Translations under genes and position numbers: made by a program
Source of the DNA: Akkermansiaceae bacterium
Lineage (GTDB): Bacteria; Verrucomicrobiota; Verrucomicrobiia; Verrucomicrobiales; Akkermansiaceae
Length of the DNA stretch: 64,000 nt
NCBI GenBank assembly: GCA_903908495.1
Contig: CAIVSK010000191.1
Coordinates: forward strand, 1 to 64,000
Direction of reading: 5' to 3'
Notes under the pieces: generated by a model
Told to the model about the DNA's origin: nothing
Database searches by the model: none
The model's input: the letters and a program-made list of their open reading frames with translations, nothing else
In this document: positions 9,309 to 19,550 of the stretch, piece by piece
Layout of the letters: the number at the start of each line of letters is the position of its first letter
Position numbering within the stretch: the stretch's first letter is position 1

Positions 9309-10775
9309 ATGGACGAGGCAGTCCCATCAGGCGCTAACCGCCGCCGGGGCTGGATACGCTGGATACGCTGGCTGGCACTGCTCTGTGCGCTGCCACCACT
9401 CGGCTTCGCACTGAGCAATCTGTGGCTTGCCACCCCGCGCGGCTGCCGCTGGCTTGCCGCAAAAGTCCACCAGCGCTGCGGCGGCCTGGAAACGCGCGTC
9501 GGCAGCGCCTCGTGGTCACCCTGGAACGGACTCACACTGCGCAATATTGTCATCTCGCAGCCCCCCGACCTGAGTACCGCCATTGCCGAACCCTTGATCC
9601 GAATCGACTCGCTGCGCATCATCCCTGTGTGGCGCTCCTGCCTGCGCGGCCACTTCGTCGTGCGCAGCTCGGAACTCGACTCGCCCCAATTCGTCGTGGC
9701 CGTCCAGATGCTCCCGCACTTGGCCCAGCCACCGGCAGTACTGGCCCCCATCCCACCAGCCATTCCTCCCATCGCAGCGCTGCAAGCGCCCCCACAAGAC
9801 CCACTTCTAGGTCCGTCCCTAGGTCCGTCCCAAGGTCCGTCCCAAGGTCCGTCCCAAGCGCTCGCCCCCGGTCCTACCACTCCGAGTTCTCCCGCCCCGC
9901 AACCAGCTGAAGCACCCCGCCCGCAGGCGACACCCGTCGCGCCGGCGGCCCTCGTTTCAATACCAACCGGTTGGATTCGTTTACGACACGCCTCGTTCCG
10001 GCTGATATCGATTGGCACTGCGGTGCCGCTGGTGGAAATCTCCGATTTAACCAGCGATCTGCCGGTGTCCGGGGATGCGGCGGATTCAAGGCTGCAGCTG
10101 GCGAGTCTCAAGGTACAGGGGACCGCCTGGCTCAGCGATTTCCACGCCCCGCTGGCGTGGCAGGCACCGGTGCTCTCGCTCAATCCGGTGGACGTCAGCC
10201 TGCTGGGCATGCATTGCCAGTTTGCCGGCAAGCTGGCCTTGATCAATGGCCTGCCGCTGCAGCTTGAAATGCAATTGCCCGCCCAATCCCCCGCCCCGCT
10301 CGCCTTACCCGGCGGCGGCGAGGCCAGCGCCGGGCAACTCGCGGCCAGCGGCCGCTTCCGGGGGCTGCTGATGGCACCGGGCTCCTGGCAGGGCGACGGG
10401 CTTGCCGAGAGCACAGTCATTTCCATCAAAACCGGCGAGCACCACGCCAGCTTCGACCGCGGCATTTGTGGCATCGCCCTGCGCGGCGGTGTGCTCTCCT
10501 GTGTGGATGCCCGCTTGATCGGCGACGATCTATCGCTGCTGGGGAATGCCACCGTGTTTGCCGATGGCCGTGCCGCCGGGGTGGTCCGCCTCGTTGCCCC
10601 GGCCGAAGCCACCCTCAGTATCGTCAAGCGCATTTTCCCAAACAACACGGAGCCCCCCGCGTTCACTCCACTGACGACCTCGCAACGGGTCGCCTGCGAC
10701 CTCGAAGTGTTCGGCAACGTCAACGACCTCCAAGTCCGCCTCGGCCAAAACGGCCCCGTCGTGCCCCTGCCATGA
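9309..10775 (+). CDS. Hypothetical inner-membrane/periplasmic protein, possibly AsmA/TamB-like
   Basis: Single N-terminal TM, long beta-rich sequence and a low-complexity GPSQ linker. Family assignment tentative. Confidence 0.5.
   Translation: MDEAVPSGANRRRGWIRWIRWLALLCALPPLGFALSNLWLATPRGCRWLAAKVHQRCGGLETRVGSASWSPWNGLTLRNIVISQPPDLSTAIAEPLIRIDSLRIIPVWRSCLRGHFVVRSSELDSPQFVVAVQMLPHLAQPPAVLAPIPPAIPPIAALQAPPQDPLLGPSLGPSQGPSQGPSQALAPGPTTPSSPAPQPAEAPRPQATPVAPAALVSIPTGWIRLRHASFRLISIGTAVPLVEISDLTSDLPVSGDAADSRLQLASLKVQGTAWLSDFHAPLAWQAPVLSLNPVDVSLLGMHCQFAGKLALINGLPLQLEMQLPAQSPAPLALPGGGEASAGQLAASGRFRGLLMAPGSWQGDGLAESTVISIKTGEHHASFDRGICGIALRGGVLSCVDARLIGDDLSLLGNATVFADGRAAGVVRLVAPAEATLSIVKRIFPNNTEPPAFTPLTTSQRVACDLEVFGNVNDLQVRLGQNGPVVPLP
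9807..9858 (+). repeat. In-frame 12-bp tandem repeat (about 4.3 units) encoding LGPS/QGPS
   Basis: ctaggtccgtcc x2 then caaggtccgtcc x2 then caag. Confidence 0.9.
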
Positions 10776-10807
10776 AGAAGACACAAGACTGCAAGAACAG
10801 TGACGTT

Positions 10808-11041
10808 ATGCTAGATAGGATAACGGGCACCACGGATTGCACGGATTGCACGGATTGCACGGATTGCACGGATTGCACGGATTGCACGGATAAAGAAAGA
10901 GTTATGAATTTTTTTGAATTCACCATTTGGATGAGTCAGAGACTTGATAGATCAGCGCCATCTCATCAGTGTAAGCCTCTTCAATCCGTGCAATCGGTGG
11001 TTAAAAAACGTCTCTGCAACCCTTGCCAATTTCCTTTTTAG
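10808..11041. repeat. Dispersed intergenic repeat family A, copy 1 (9-bp unit expanded to six copies)
   Basis: Six perfect cacggattg units plus a partial unit at 10831-10890, then ataaagaaagagttatgaattt...gatagatca...cctcttcaatccgtg...aaaaaacg. Homologous to 49434-49686 and 59595-59875. Confidence 0.85.
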
Positions 11042-11105
11042 CACGGCTTGTCTGTTTCTAGCGTCCCCCCCCCCCTGATAACTCCTAACCAATAACTGAT
11101 CCCCC

Positions 11106-11684
11106 ATGCGCATCATAGCCGGCATCGCCGGGCGGCTCGCCATCAAAGTTCCCTCCGCAGTGGCCCGCCCCACCACTGATTTCGTCCGCCAGGCGGTTTT
11201 CTCGATTCTGAGCGAACGGGTGGAAAGCGCCCGCGTCCTGGACCTCTTCGCCGGGTCCGGCGCACTCGGACTCGAGGCCCTCAGCCGGGGTGCCAGCACC
11301 TGCGTGTTCGTCGATGAACACCGCCAGGCCGCCCAGGTCATCACCGAGAATCTGGCAAAATCACGCCTCAGCGGCGGCCGCGTGCTGCGCGCGGAGGTCA
11401 GCGCCTTCCTGCGGCGCGACGCCGCAACCTATGACCTGATTTTCGCCGATCCACCCTACGTGAAGCGCCCCGGCGATCCCGATGCGATCGGCGCGCTGCT
11501 GGGCGGCGAACTGCTGCGGCCCCGTCTCGCGGCGGATGGCTGGTTCATCGCGGAGGTGGGAAGCCACCAGCCGAGCCCGGCGGGCGCCGGGTGGTCGTTG
11601 GTGGAGCGGCGCGAATACGGCAGCTCTGCCATCCTGCTTTACGCGCCGCTCGATCCGGCGCAACCTGTGGCGCGATGCGATTGA
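11106..11684 (+). CDS. rsmD: 16S rRNA (guanine(966)-N(2))-methyltransferase RsmD
   Basis: MRIIAGIAGRL...RPTTDFVRQAVFSIL...VLDLFAGSGALGLEALSRGA...FADPPYV. Confidence 0.92.
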   Translation: MRIIAGIAGRLAIKVPSAVARPTTDFVRQAVFSILSERVESARVLDLFAGSGALGLEALSRGASTCVFVDEHRQAAQVITENLAKSRLSGGRVLRAEVSAFLRRDAATYDLIFADPPYVKRPGDPDAIGALLGGELLRPRLAADGWFIAEVGSHQPSPAGAGWSLVERREYGSSAILLYAPLDPAQPVARCD

Positions 11685-12997
11685 TTTTCGGGCTTGCGAT
11701 CTACCGGCTGTTGTTGCCGCTGCTATTTGTGGCGGCGTTTCCCGGATGGCTGGTCAAAATGCTGCGGCGCGGCGGCTTAGGCACCCGTTTGGGCGAGCGG
11801 GCGGCCATCTATGCCGGCGCCCTCAAGAACGAACCCCGCGGTGCCGTCCATCTCCACGCCGTGAGCGTCGGCGAAGCCATGCTCGCCCTCAAGCTCATCC
11901 ACGAATGGCGCAACAGCGCCCCGGACCTACGCTTCGTGCTGGCCACCGGCACCGCCACCGGTCATGCCGTGGCCACCTCCGCTGAGCTCCCCGGCGTGCG
12001 CGTCACCTATGCCCCGCTGGATTTCCCCGGCATGGTCCGCCGCTACCTCAGGCATTTTGAGCCATCGCAAATCGTCCTCATCGAAGGCGAGGCTTGGCCC
12101 AACCTGCTGCTTGCCTGCCGCCGCCGCAAAATCCCGGTCAGTTTGGTCAATGCCCGCCTCTCGCCGCGCTCTACCGGCCGCTACCTGCGCTTCGCCGCCT
12201 GGGTCCGCCCGGTGTTCGGCTTGCTCGATGCCATCGCCATTCAGAACCCCGGGGACGCCGCCATCTGGCAACAACTCGGCATCGCCGCAGACAAAATCCA
12301 CACCACAGGCAGCCTGAAAATCGATCCGAGCAGTGGCCAACCGCCGACCCGTCGGCCCGAGTTTCAGGCGCTGCTCGCCAGTTTGACCGGCCCCGGCGCA
12401 GCCCGCCCGATCATTCTCGCGGCCAGCACCCATGCCGGCGAAGAAGTCTGGATCGCCTCCGCCATACGCGACGCCGTGCCCGACGCCGTCATTCTCATCG
12501 CCCCCCGCCACGCCGAGCGCCGCGCCCAAGTCAAAGCCGAGCTCGAACGGAGCGGCTTCCAAGTCGTGCTCCGCTCCACCCTGCCAGAGGCGCACGAGCG
12601 GCCCGCTCGTGTTTCTTCAGCCATCACCGCTCCCTCCCCCGCCATCTGCCTCGTCATTGATACCACCGGTGAACTGCGCGATTGGACCGCACACGCCGAC
12701 GTGGTGATCATCGGCAAGAGTTTTCTCGCCACCGGCGGCCAAAACCCCTGCGAAGCCATCCTCGCCGCCAAACCCGTCGTCTGCGGCCCCCATATGGAAA
12801 ATTTCGAGCCGCTCGCCTCCAACCTCCTCGCCGCTCACGCCACCTTCCCCGCCAACGACCCCGCCAGCCTGGGCATCGCCATCCGTCGCGCCCTCGACCC
12901 GCACGCAGCCCTCGCCGCCACCTCCCGCGCCACCGCCCTGCTCACGCAGCACTGCGGTGCCACCCGCCGGATCGTGGCGCTCTTGACCCGATCCTGA
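11675..12997 (+). CDS. waaA: 3-deoxy-D-manno-octulosonic acid transferase
   Basis: HAVSVGEAMLALKLIHEW...LIEGEAWPNLLLACRRRKIPVSLVNARLSPRS...GKSFLATGGQNPCEAILAAKPVVCGPHMENF. Overlaps rsmD by 10 nt. Confidence 0.92.
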   Translation: MRLIFGLAIYRLLLPLLFVAAFPGWLVKMLRRGGLGTRLGERAAIYAGALKNEPRGAVHLHAVSVGEAMLALKLIHEWRNSAPDLRFVLATGTATGHAVATSAELPGVRVTYAPLDFPGMVRRYLRHFEPSQIVLIEGEAWPNLLLACRRRKIPVSLVNARLSPRSTGRYLRFAAWVRPVFGLLDAIAIQNPGDAAIWQQLGIAADKIHTTGSLKIDPSSGQPPTRRPEFQALLASLTGPGAARPIILAASTHAGEEVWIASAIRDAVPDAVILIAPRHAERRAQVKAELERSGFQVVLRSTLPEAHERPARVSSAITAPSPAICLVIDTTGELRDWTAHADVVIIGKSFLATGGQNPCEAILAAKPVVCGPHMENFEPLASNLLAAHATFPANDPASLGIAIRRALDPHAALAATSRATALLTQHCGATRRIVALLTRS

Positions 12998-13097
12998 CCC
13001 CGATCCAACCGCTGGGTCCAGCGTGATGGGTTTTGCCGCGAGGCGGTGTTTCCTGCTTTACTTCAACCGGGTTTTGCTTCATCCCTTGGCTACGCCC

Positions 13098-14282
13098 ATG
13101 CTCCAGATCAATCCAAATCTCAGCGACCTTGTCTCCGATGCCGCAATCGGACTGCACCAGCGCCTAAATGCGAGCGCCACCGTCACGGCCGCCGCGCCGG
13201 GACGGGTCAATCTCATCGGTGAACACATCGATTACTGCGATGGCTTTGTGATGCCCTTTGCCATCGACCGCTACATCGTCATCGCCGGCTGCGCCAATGG
13301 CACCTCCCAAGCCCGCATCGCCGACCACAGCTTCGCCGAACTCGCCGAGTTCGATGTGACCGAAACCCAACAAATCGGCAGCCCCAAATGGAGCAACTAC
13401 CTGCGCGGCGTCATTCGCGGCTTCCAAGACCGCGGCCACCATATTCCCGGCTTTGACGCGTTCATCGTTTCCTCGATCCCCGGCGGCGCCGGCCTGTCGT
13501 CCTCCGCAGCGCTCGAATGCGCCATGGCCACTTTTCTCGAAGGGCTGCTCGACACGGTGTTAGACACGCGCGAAAAGGCGCTGCTGTGCCAAAAGGCCGA
13601 GCATGATTTCGCGCTGGTTCCCTGCGGCATCATGGACCAGTTCGCTTCGGCCTTCGGCAAACCCAACCGGCTCATTTTGATCGACTGCCAATCCGGCGAA
13701 CCCGAGTTGGTGCCGTTTGAAAACCCGGACCTCACCGTGTTGATCGCCAACACCATGGTCCACCACGAACTATCTGATGGGGGTTACGCCGCCCGCCGCA
13801 AACACACCGAAGACGGCCTCGCCATCCTCGGCAAGGCGTCGTGGCGCGATGTCAGCGAAGCCGATGTCAGCGCCGCCTGGACCCAACTCGGCGATCCAGT
13901 CAACCGCCGGTCGCGCCACGTCGTCGGCGAGATCGCCCGCACCATCGCCGCCGCCAAAGCCCTTGCGCGCAACGACTTTGAGGCCCTCGGCCCGCTGATG
14001 GCCGCCAGCCACGATTCCCTGCGCGACGATTTTGAAGTTTCCTGCACCGAGCTGGACATCATGGTGGAAATCGCCCGCAAGATCGGTCGCGCCGGCGGCG
14101 TGATCGGGGCCCGCATGACCGGCGGCGGTTTCGGCGGCTCCACCGTCACGCTCTGCGAATCGCACCTGGCGGTGGAAATCGCCGCAACCATGGCCGCCGA
14201 ATACACCAAGACCACCGGCATCGCCCCGCAGATTTTCGCGTCGCGACCGGCCCAGGGCGCGCATCTGGTGGCATCGGCCTGA
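13098..14282 (+). CDS. galK: Galactokinase
   Basis: APGRVNLIGEHIDYCDGFVMPFAI; GGAGLSSSAALE; GARMTGGGFGGSTVTL. Confidence 0.92.
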   Translation: MLQINPNLSDLVSDAAIGLHQRLNASATVTAAAPGRVNLIGEHIDYCDGFVMPFAIDRYIVIAGCANGTSQARIADHSFAELAEFDVTETQQIGSPKWSNYLRGVIRGFQDRGHHIPGFDAFIVSSIPGGAGLSSSAALECAMATFLEGLLDTVLDTREKALLCQKAEHDFALVPCGIMDQFASAFGKPNRLILIDCQSGEPELVPFENPDLTVLIANTMVHHELSDGGYAARRKHTEDGLAILGKASWRDVSEADVSAAWTQLGDPVNRRSRHVVGEIARTIAAAKALARNDFEALGPLMAASHDSLRDDFEVSCTELDIMVEIARKIGRAGGVIGARMTGGGFGGSTVTLCESHLAVEIAATMAAEYTKTTGIAPQIFASRPAQGAHLVASA

Positions 14283-14294
14283 AGATTGCGGCGC

Positions 14295-16172
14295 CTACTG
14301 CAGATAGGTCTTGGGCCGATAGAGCATGGCGAAAGGCACGAAGATGACGGCGGTGCCGAGCATCAGCCACATGAAAAAGCGGAAGTAGGCCGCGCCGTGG
14401 AGTTTGGTCTGACCTCCGGAAAAGGCGTGCCTACTGAAGGTGATGCCGGTGGCGGGAGGGGGCGCGGCGAGGGCGACACCTATTTCGTTAGACCGGCGTT
14501 CCAACCACGGGGCCTTCGGGTGCAACCCGTCCAGCCACGAGGTTTCGGCCGCTGGTGCCGGATGCTCGAGCTCAACGGTCAGGCCAATGTCCCATTGGGT
14601 GTTAGGGGTCTTGTCGGGTCCGTCGCTGATGAGCCGGAAATGACTCGCATTGAGAATCTCATAGCGGATCGGGTTGCCCCACGGGTCGGTGCCAAGCGTG
14701 CCGGACAGATCGGACTCCGGTGGCAATTTGCCGTCATGCTCGCAAATGGCGGCCTCGATCGGCGCGGCGGCGGCATCGAAGGCGGCCTGCCCCGGAATCG
14801 TCAACTCGGGACTCGCATCCTTCCGGTACTCCATCACGAAGTCATCTGCGGTGCCGACCTTGCCATCGAATCCGGGCAGGGTGAGCAAGTGCGGGACCTT
14901 GCGCGAGGCCGCCGGCAGCTCGGCGTTGGCGTTGGCGGCTTGTTGGGCTGCGGCGCTGGGGATTTGGATGAGGCGGTTGGTGGTGGAGGTGAACATGTTG
15001 CCCATGAACGTGGAGAACAGGAAAATGGACATGATCACCGATTTCATGTTCTTGGGTGCCTGGGTGTAGGCAAACTCCAGGCCCACGATGGAGACCATGA
15101 TTTCAGCGGCGGTGATGATGATGAACGCAAGAATTTGCCAGCCAATGGATGGAGTGCTGCCGGCATCGATCCATGACTGGACCAACGCGGTGAGGGCGTA
15201 GGAGAGCGTCACCAGAAACAACCCGATGCCGATCTTGCGCAGCGGCGTCACCTGGAAGAAACGCTTCATGAACGGATAGACGACGAACGTGAACAGCGGG
15301 ATGAAAACCAGAATGAGGATCGGATTGATCGCCTGGATCTGGCTTTCGAGCCAGGTGATGCCGAGGAACTTGCAATTCATCTGGCCGGCTTGAAACACCC
15401 ACGACGAACCGGTTTGGTCATAGAGCGACCAGAACACCGCAAAAAACAAAAACAGCGGGATCAATTTAGCCAGAGCGATGAGTCCCTCGCGCGACGCCAA
15501 CTCGGCGAAAAACTTGCTGCCACCCGGCGGAATGTGCGCAAACTTGTGGCGGCCCATCCAAAACAACAGGGTGGCGATGGCCATCAACACGCCCGGCACC
15601 CCGAAGGCCCAGTGCGGGCCATACCAATCCAGCAACCACGGCGTCAGCAGGGTGGAAAAGAACGAACCGAGGTTGATCGAAAAGTAAAACCAGTTGTACA
15701 CCCGCGTCAGCAAGTGATGGTTGGCGGGGCCGAATTGGTCGCCCACGTTGGAGGAAACGCAGGGCTTGATCCCACCCGAACCGATGCAGATGAGCAACAA
15801 CCCGGCAAACAACCAGTAGGACGAATGCCCGCGCGTGCCCATCAACGCCAGCGCCGCGTGGCCGCCGCAATACACCAGACTGAGAAACAGGATCGTGCGG
15901 TACTTGCCCAGGAAAATATCACTGAGCAAGGCCCCTAACAGCGGAGTGAAATACACCCATGCGGCGAACGCGTGAAAGTGCTCGATGGCCTCGGTTTCCG
16001 CCATCGGCGTGCCGCCCGCCCCATCCATCAGATAGAGATACTTCGCCATGAACACCACCAGAATGGTGCGCATGCCGTAAAATGAGAAGCGCTCGGCGGC
16101 TTCGTTGCCGATGATCCACGGGATGCCAGGTGGCATGTGCTCGGTATCGAGGGCGGTGGTGCGACGGGACAT
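14295..16172 (-). CDS. POT/PTR family peptide MFS transporter
   Basis: IPWIIGNEAAERFSFYGMRTILVVFMAKYLYL; GSGGIKPCVSSNVGDQF; NWFYFSINLGSFFSTLLTPWLL. Confidence 0.9.
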   Translation of the reverse strand: MSRRTTALDTEHMPPGIPWIIGNEAAERFSFYGMRTILVVFMAKYLYLMDGAGGTPMAETEAIEHFHAFAAWVYFTPLLGALLSDIFLGKYRTILFLSLVYCGGHAALALMGTRGHSSYWLFAGLLLICIGSGGIKPCVSSNVGDQFGPANHHLLTRVYNWFYFSINLGSFFSTLLTPWLLDWYGPHWAFGVPGVLMAIATLLFWMGRHKFAHIPPGGSKFFAELASREGLIALAKLIPLFLFFAVFWSLYDQTGSSWVFQAGQMNCKFLGITWLESQIQAINPILILVFIPLFTFVVYPFMKRFFQVTPLRKIGIGLFLVTLSYALTALVQSWIDAGSTPSIGWQILAFIIITAAEIMVSIVGLEFAYTQAPKNMKSVIMSIFLFSTFMGNMFTSTTNRLIQIPSAAAQQAANANAELPAASRKVPHLLTLPGFDGKVGTADDFVMEYRKDASPELTIPGQAAFDAAAAPIEAAICEHDGKLPPESDLSGTLGTDPWGNPIRYEILNASHFRLISDGPDKTPNTQWDIGLTVELEHPAPAAETSWLDGLHPKAPWLERRSNEIGVALAAPPPATGITFSRHAFSGGQTKLHGAAYFRFFMWLMLGTAVIFVPFAMLYRPKTYLQ

Positions 16173-16488
16173 GGGGGGGGGAAATGATGGGAGATGGCGG
16201 ATAGAAACCGGCGGAGCGGCACGGATGCTGACTGAATGCGCGGGAATATCAACCGCGATTTGGTCGAATTGGCGGCTGCCGACGACAGCCGGAACCGCCG
16301 CGTCGCTCCGCACTTTGGCCCGGCAATTTTCCTCCTGAATCACTAGCAGATTTTCCGCAATGGCGCAGTGGACGCCGAGTGGCGCACAGCGGAATGGGTG
16401 AAGGATGAATGCCCACCTGACCCTGCGTTGCTTTGCGGCGAAATTTCGGCTTATGCCTTGCCACACCCGGTCACGCCGGGGTCAGGTG

Positions 16489-17325
16489 CTACAGAGCTCG
16501 CACCCGCTCCACCGGCAATCCGGACACTGCGGCAATCTGCTCAGGGGAGAGCAGCCCGGCCCGTTTCAAAGCCGCCGCCACCTCTAGTTTACCCTCCAGT
16601 TTACCCTCCAGCAGCCCCTTATTAAACGACCCGTCCACCAGTGTGACTTCGCAGCGGATGCTGTCCCAGTAGCGGTCGTAGGCATCCAGCTCGGCGCGGG
16701 TGAAACCGCTTTCCGCCACGCATTCCAGCGCCTCGCGGGTTTCCGGAGTTTCCAACAACTCCGGCGCAGCGGCCGGCGCATCACCCCCGATTTCGGTCAG
16801 AAACCGCAGCCACAACTTGCGCATCCGGTCACTGGCGATAGCTTCCGGCTTGAACTTCGGCAGCTCCACAAAGACGAATTCAAGGCCTTCAATCCGGCGA
16901 TGGGTTTGTTCCAGTTCTACGATCGAGTAGTGATGGTAATACTCCAAACTATCCCGCTCGAAGACCTGGTTGACCAGATTGAGCGAGAACACCGGTTGCA
17001 ATTCTGCGTAACCGGCAGCCCGGTCGGCCTACCGGACGTAGGCTTTGGCGGCATTGAAGAGCACCCGACTCTTGAACCCGGTGGTCCAGAACATCTGCAT
17101 TTCCACGATGAACTGCCTGCCCGTCCGGTCCGCGCAGCGCACATCAACCACCGAATGCTTCAGTTCCGGCAAATCCGGCACCAACTCCACAGGCAGGTAT
17201 TCGAGTGACTCGATCGGGGCAGCGAGTGGCAGCAGCGCATTAAGAAAGCATTTGAGCAGCCGCGGCCGACTGAAAACCTTCTTGAACACCATGTCGTTCT
17301 TGGGATCGAGGTAACGTCTGCACAC
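16489..17325 (-). pseudogene. Rpn family recombination-promoting nuclease / PD-(D/E)XK transposase-like, interrupted by an in-frame TAG
   Basis: DPKNDMVFKKVFS...VDVRCADRTGRQFIVEMQMF...SRVLFNAAKAYVR-TAG-ADRAAGYAELQPVFSLNLVNQVF; same frame on both sides of the stop (minus strand, 17029-17031). Confidence 0.85.
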
Positions 17326-17356
17326 AGGATCGCGGGTGAAACGGGGAAGTCAAGCT

Positions 17357-18358
17357 CTACCAGCGGATGGCGGCGGCGGCCCAAGTCAGGCCGGCACCAA
17401 AGACGACCAGCACGATATTGTCGCCGCGCTTGAAGGCACCGCTGCGACTTGCTTCGTCGAGGGCGATGGCGATGGCGGCAGCGGAGGTGTTGCCATACTT
17501 GTGGAGGTTGACGAAGACGCGTTCGTTCGGCACGGCGAGGCGGTCGGCAATGGCGTCGATGATGCGCAGGTTCGCCTGATGAGGGATGACACAGGCAATC
17601 GAGTCGGCGGTCAGGCCGGCGCGCTCGATGACTTTTTCAGCGGCCTCCTTCATGCGGTTGACGGCATGCTTGAAGACTTCCCTGCCGAGCATATTGAGCG
17701 TGAAGAGATGATCATTGACGTTGGCGGCGGTGATCGGACAAGCGGTGCCGCCGCCCGGAATTTTGAGCAGATGGGTGAGATTGCCGTCGGTGCCCATTTC
17801 GGTGGCGAGGATGGCTCCCTCATCCGCTGCGGCGACCCGCAACACGGCGGCCCCCGCGCCGTCGCCAAACAACACGCAGGTGGAGCGGTCCTCCCAATTG
17901 GTCACTGAAGAAAGTTTCTCAGCACCGATGATCAGGGCATTCTTGAAGGCACCTGAGGAAATCAGGCGTTTGGCGATCTTCATCGCGTAGAGGAAACCGG
18001 AGCAGGCCGCTGAAATATCGAAGGCCACCGCCCGGCTGGCACCCAGATTCTGCTGAATGTAACAAGCAGTGGCGGGCGTGGGCGTGTCCGGCGTGATGGT
18101 GGCCACGATGATGAGCTCGAGCTCATCTGCTGTTAGTCCGGCATTTTCCATGGCGCGGCGGGCGGCGTGGGTGGCCATGTGGGAGGTTGTCTCATCGGCC
18201 CCGGCGATGCGGCGCTCGCGAATGCCGGTGCGGGTAAGGATCCACTCTTCACTGGTATCCACGCGCAGCGCCAACTCAGCGTTGGTGAGAATTTTCTCGG
18301 GCAAGTAGCTGCCGGTGCCTGCGATGCAGACGGGGAAGGCTGTCGTCAATTCAATCAT
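17357..18358 (-). CDS. fabH: Beta-ketoacyl-ACP synthase III
   Basis: GTGSYLPEKILTNAEL...SEEWILTRTGIRERRIA...ACSGFLYAM...IPHQANLRIIDAIADRL...GNTSAA. Confidence 0.93.
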   Translation of the reverse strand: MIELTTAFPVCIAGTGSYLPEKILTNAELALRVDTSEEWILTRTGIRERRIAGADETTSHMATHAARRAMENAGLTADELELIIVATITPDTPTPATACYIQQNLGASRAVAFDISAACSGFLYAMKIAKRLISSGAFKNALIIGAEKLSSVTNWEDRSTCVLFGDGAGAAVLRVAAADEGAILATEMGTDGNLTHLLKIPGGGTACPITAANVNDHLFTLNMLGREVFKHAVNRMKEAAEKVIERAGLTADSIACVIPHQANLRIIDAIADRLAVPNERVFVNLHKYGNTSAAAIAIALDEASRSGAFKRGDNIVLVVFGAGLTWAAAAIRW

Positions 18359-18424
18359 GCGGCGGAAGACTGAAACGCCCGTGCCGCACTCACAAGCGCG
18401 AAGTTACTTAACAGCCGCTAAATT

Positions 18425-19453
18425 TCACAATCCGCTTACCGGGACGTGATGAATGGCAGCGAGGGCTTCCTCGATGCGGGGGTTGACGCGATGGGCGACG
18501 GTCTCGATACCGACGCGGATGGCGTTGCGCACGGCCAAAGCGGAAGATGAGCCATGGGCGATGATGACCACGCCATTGACGCCGAGCAAGGGACTGCCGC
18601 CGTAGGTTTCGTAGCTGCTCTTTTCCTTGAGTGCGGTGAATGCCCCCTTGGCGATCAATGCCCCGAGCATCCGCAGCGGGCTGGCGGTGATCTCCGCCTT
18701 GAGCCATTTGGAGACGGCTTTGGCAGTGGATTCCACGGTTTTGAGCATGACGTTGCCGGTGAAGCCATCGCACAGGACGACATCGAGCTCGGTCTCAAAC
18801 AAATCGTGTCCCTCGACGTTGCCAATAAAATGGATACCGGGGGTTTGCTTGAGGAGCTTGAAGGTTTCCTTGGTGAAAGTGGTGCCTTTTTCGTCTTCCT
18901 CGCCGTTGGACATGAGGCCCACACGAGGGCTTTTAACCCCCAGCACATGGCGGGCAAAGGCGGTACCCATCACCGCGTAGGCGACCAGATGCTCCGGCTT
19001 GGCCTCGGGATTGGCTCCGGCATCGAGGATGCTGCACAGGCCGTGCTCGTTGGGAATGGCCGTGGCGATGCCCGCCCGGTCCACTCCTTTGAGCGTGCGC
19101 AGCCTGAGGGTGGCAGCCGCCACCACCGCACCGGTATTACCGGCGGAAACGAAGGCGTCGGCGTGGCCGTCGCGGACCAATTCCATCCCGACGTTGATGG
19201 AGGAGAGTTTTTTGCGGCGCACGGTCTTGGCACCGGGCTCTGACATGCCGATCACCTCGGGGGCATGCACGATGCTGACCCGCGGATCTCTGAGTTCCAA
19301 GCCCTGGCGGGCGCACTCGTCGCGCAGCACCGCTTCATCACCCACCAAAAACAGATGCTTCAGTTTGGGATAAAGGCGCAATGCTTCGAGAGCCCCTCCG
19401 ATATTGATCGAAGGGGCGTGGTCCCCGCCCATGGCGTCCAAGACTAGTTTCAT
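18425..19453 (-). CDS. plsX: Phosphate acyltransferase PlsX
   Basis: MKLVLDAMGGDHAPSINIGGALEAL...ALVSAGNTGAVVAAA-type motif (AFVSAGNTGAVVAAATL)...YGGSPLLGVNGVVIIAHGSS. Confidence 0.93.
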   Translation of the reverse strand: MKLVLDAMGGDHAPSINIGGALEALRLYPKLKHLFLVGDEAVLRDECARQGLELRDPRVSIVHAPEVIGMSEPGAKTVRRKKLSSINVGMELVRDGHADAFVSAGNTGAVVAAATLRLRTLKGVDRAGIATAIPNEHGLCSILDAGANPEAKPEHLVAYAVMGTAFARHVLGVKSPRVGLMSNGEEDEKGTTFTKETFKLLKQTPGIHFIGNVEGHDLFETELDVVLCDGFTGNVMLKTVESTAKAVSKWLKAEITASPLRMLGALIAKGAFTALKEKSSYETYGGSPLLGVNGVVIIAHGSSSALAVRNAIRVGIETVAHRVNPRIEEALAAIHHVPVSGL

Positions 19454-19550
19454 AGGGATATGGAAATGCAGCGGCGGATTTCACACCACGGGTGTCCCAT
19501 GCGCCGGGTGGGCCCGGCGGGAAACATGCGGTGTGTCACCCGCAGGCGCT

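Noticed and set aside
10831-10890. Possible CRISPR-like array (regularly repeated short motif)
   Set aside because: Period is only 9 bp with no spacers; it is a simple tandem repeat inside a dispersed element.
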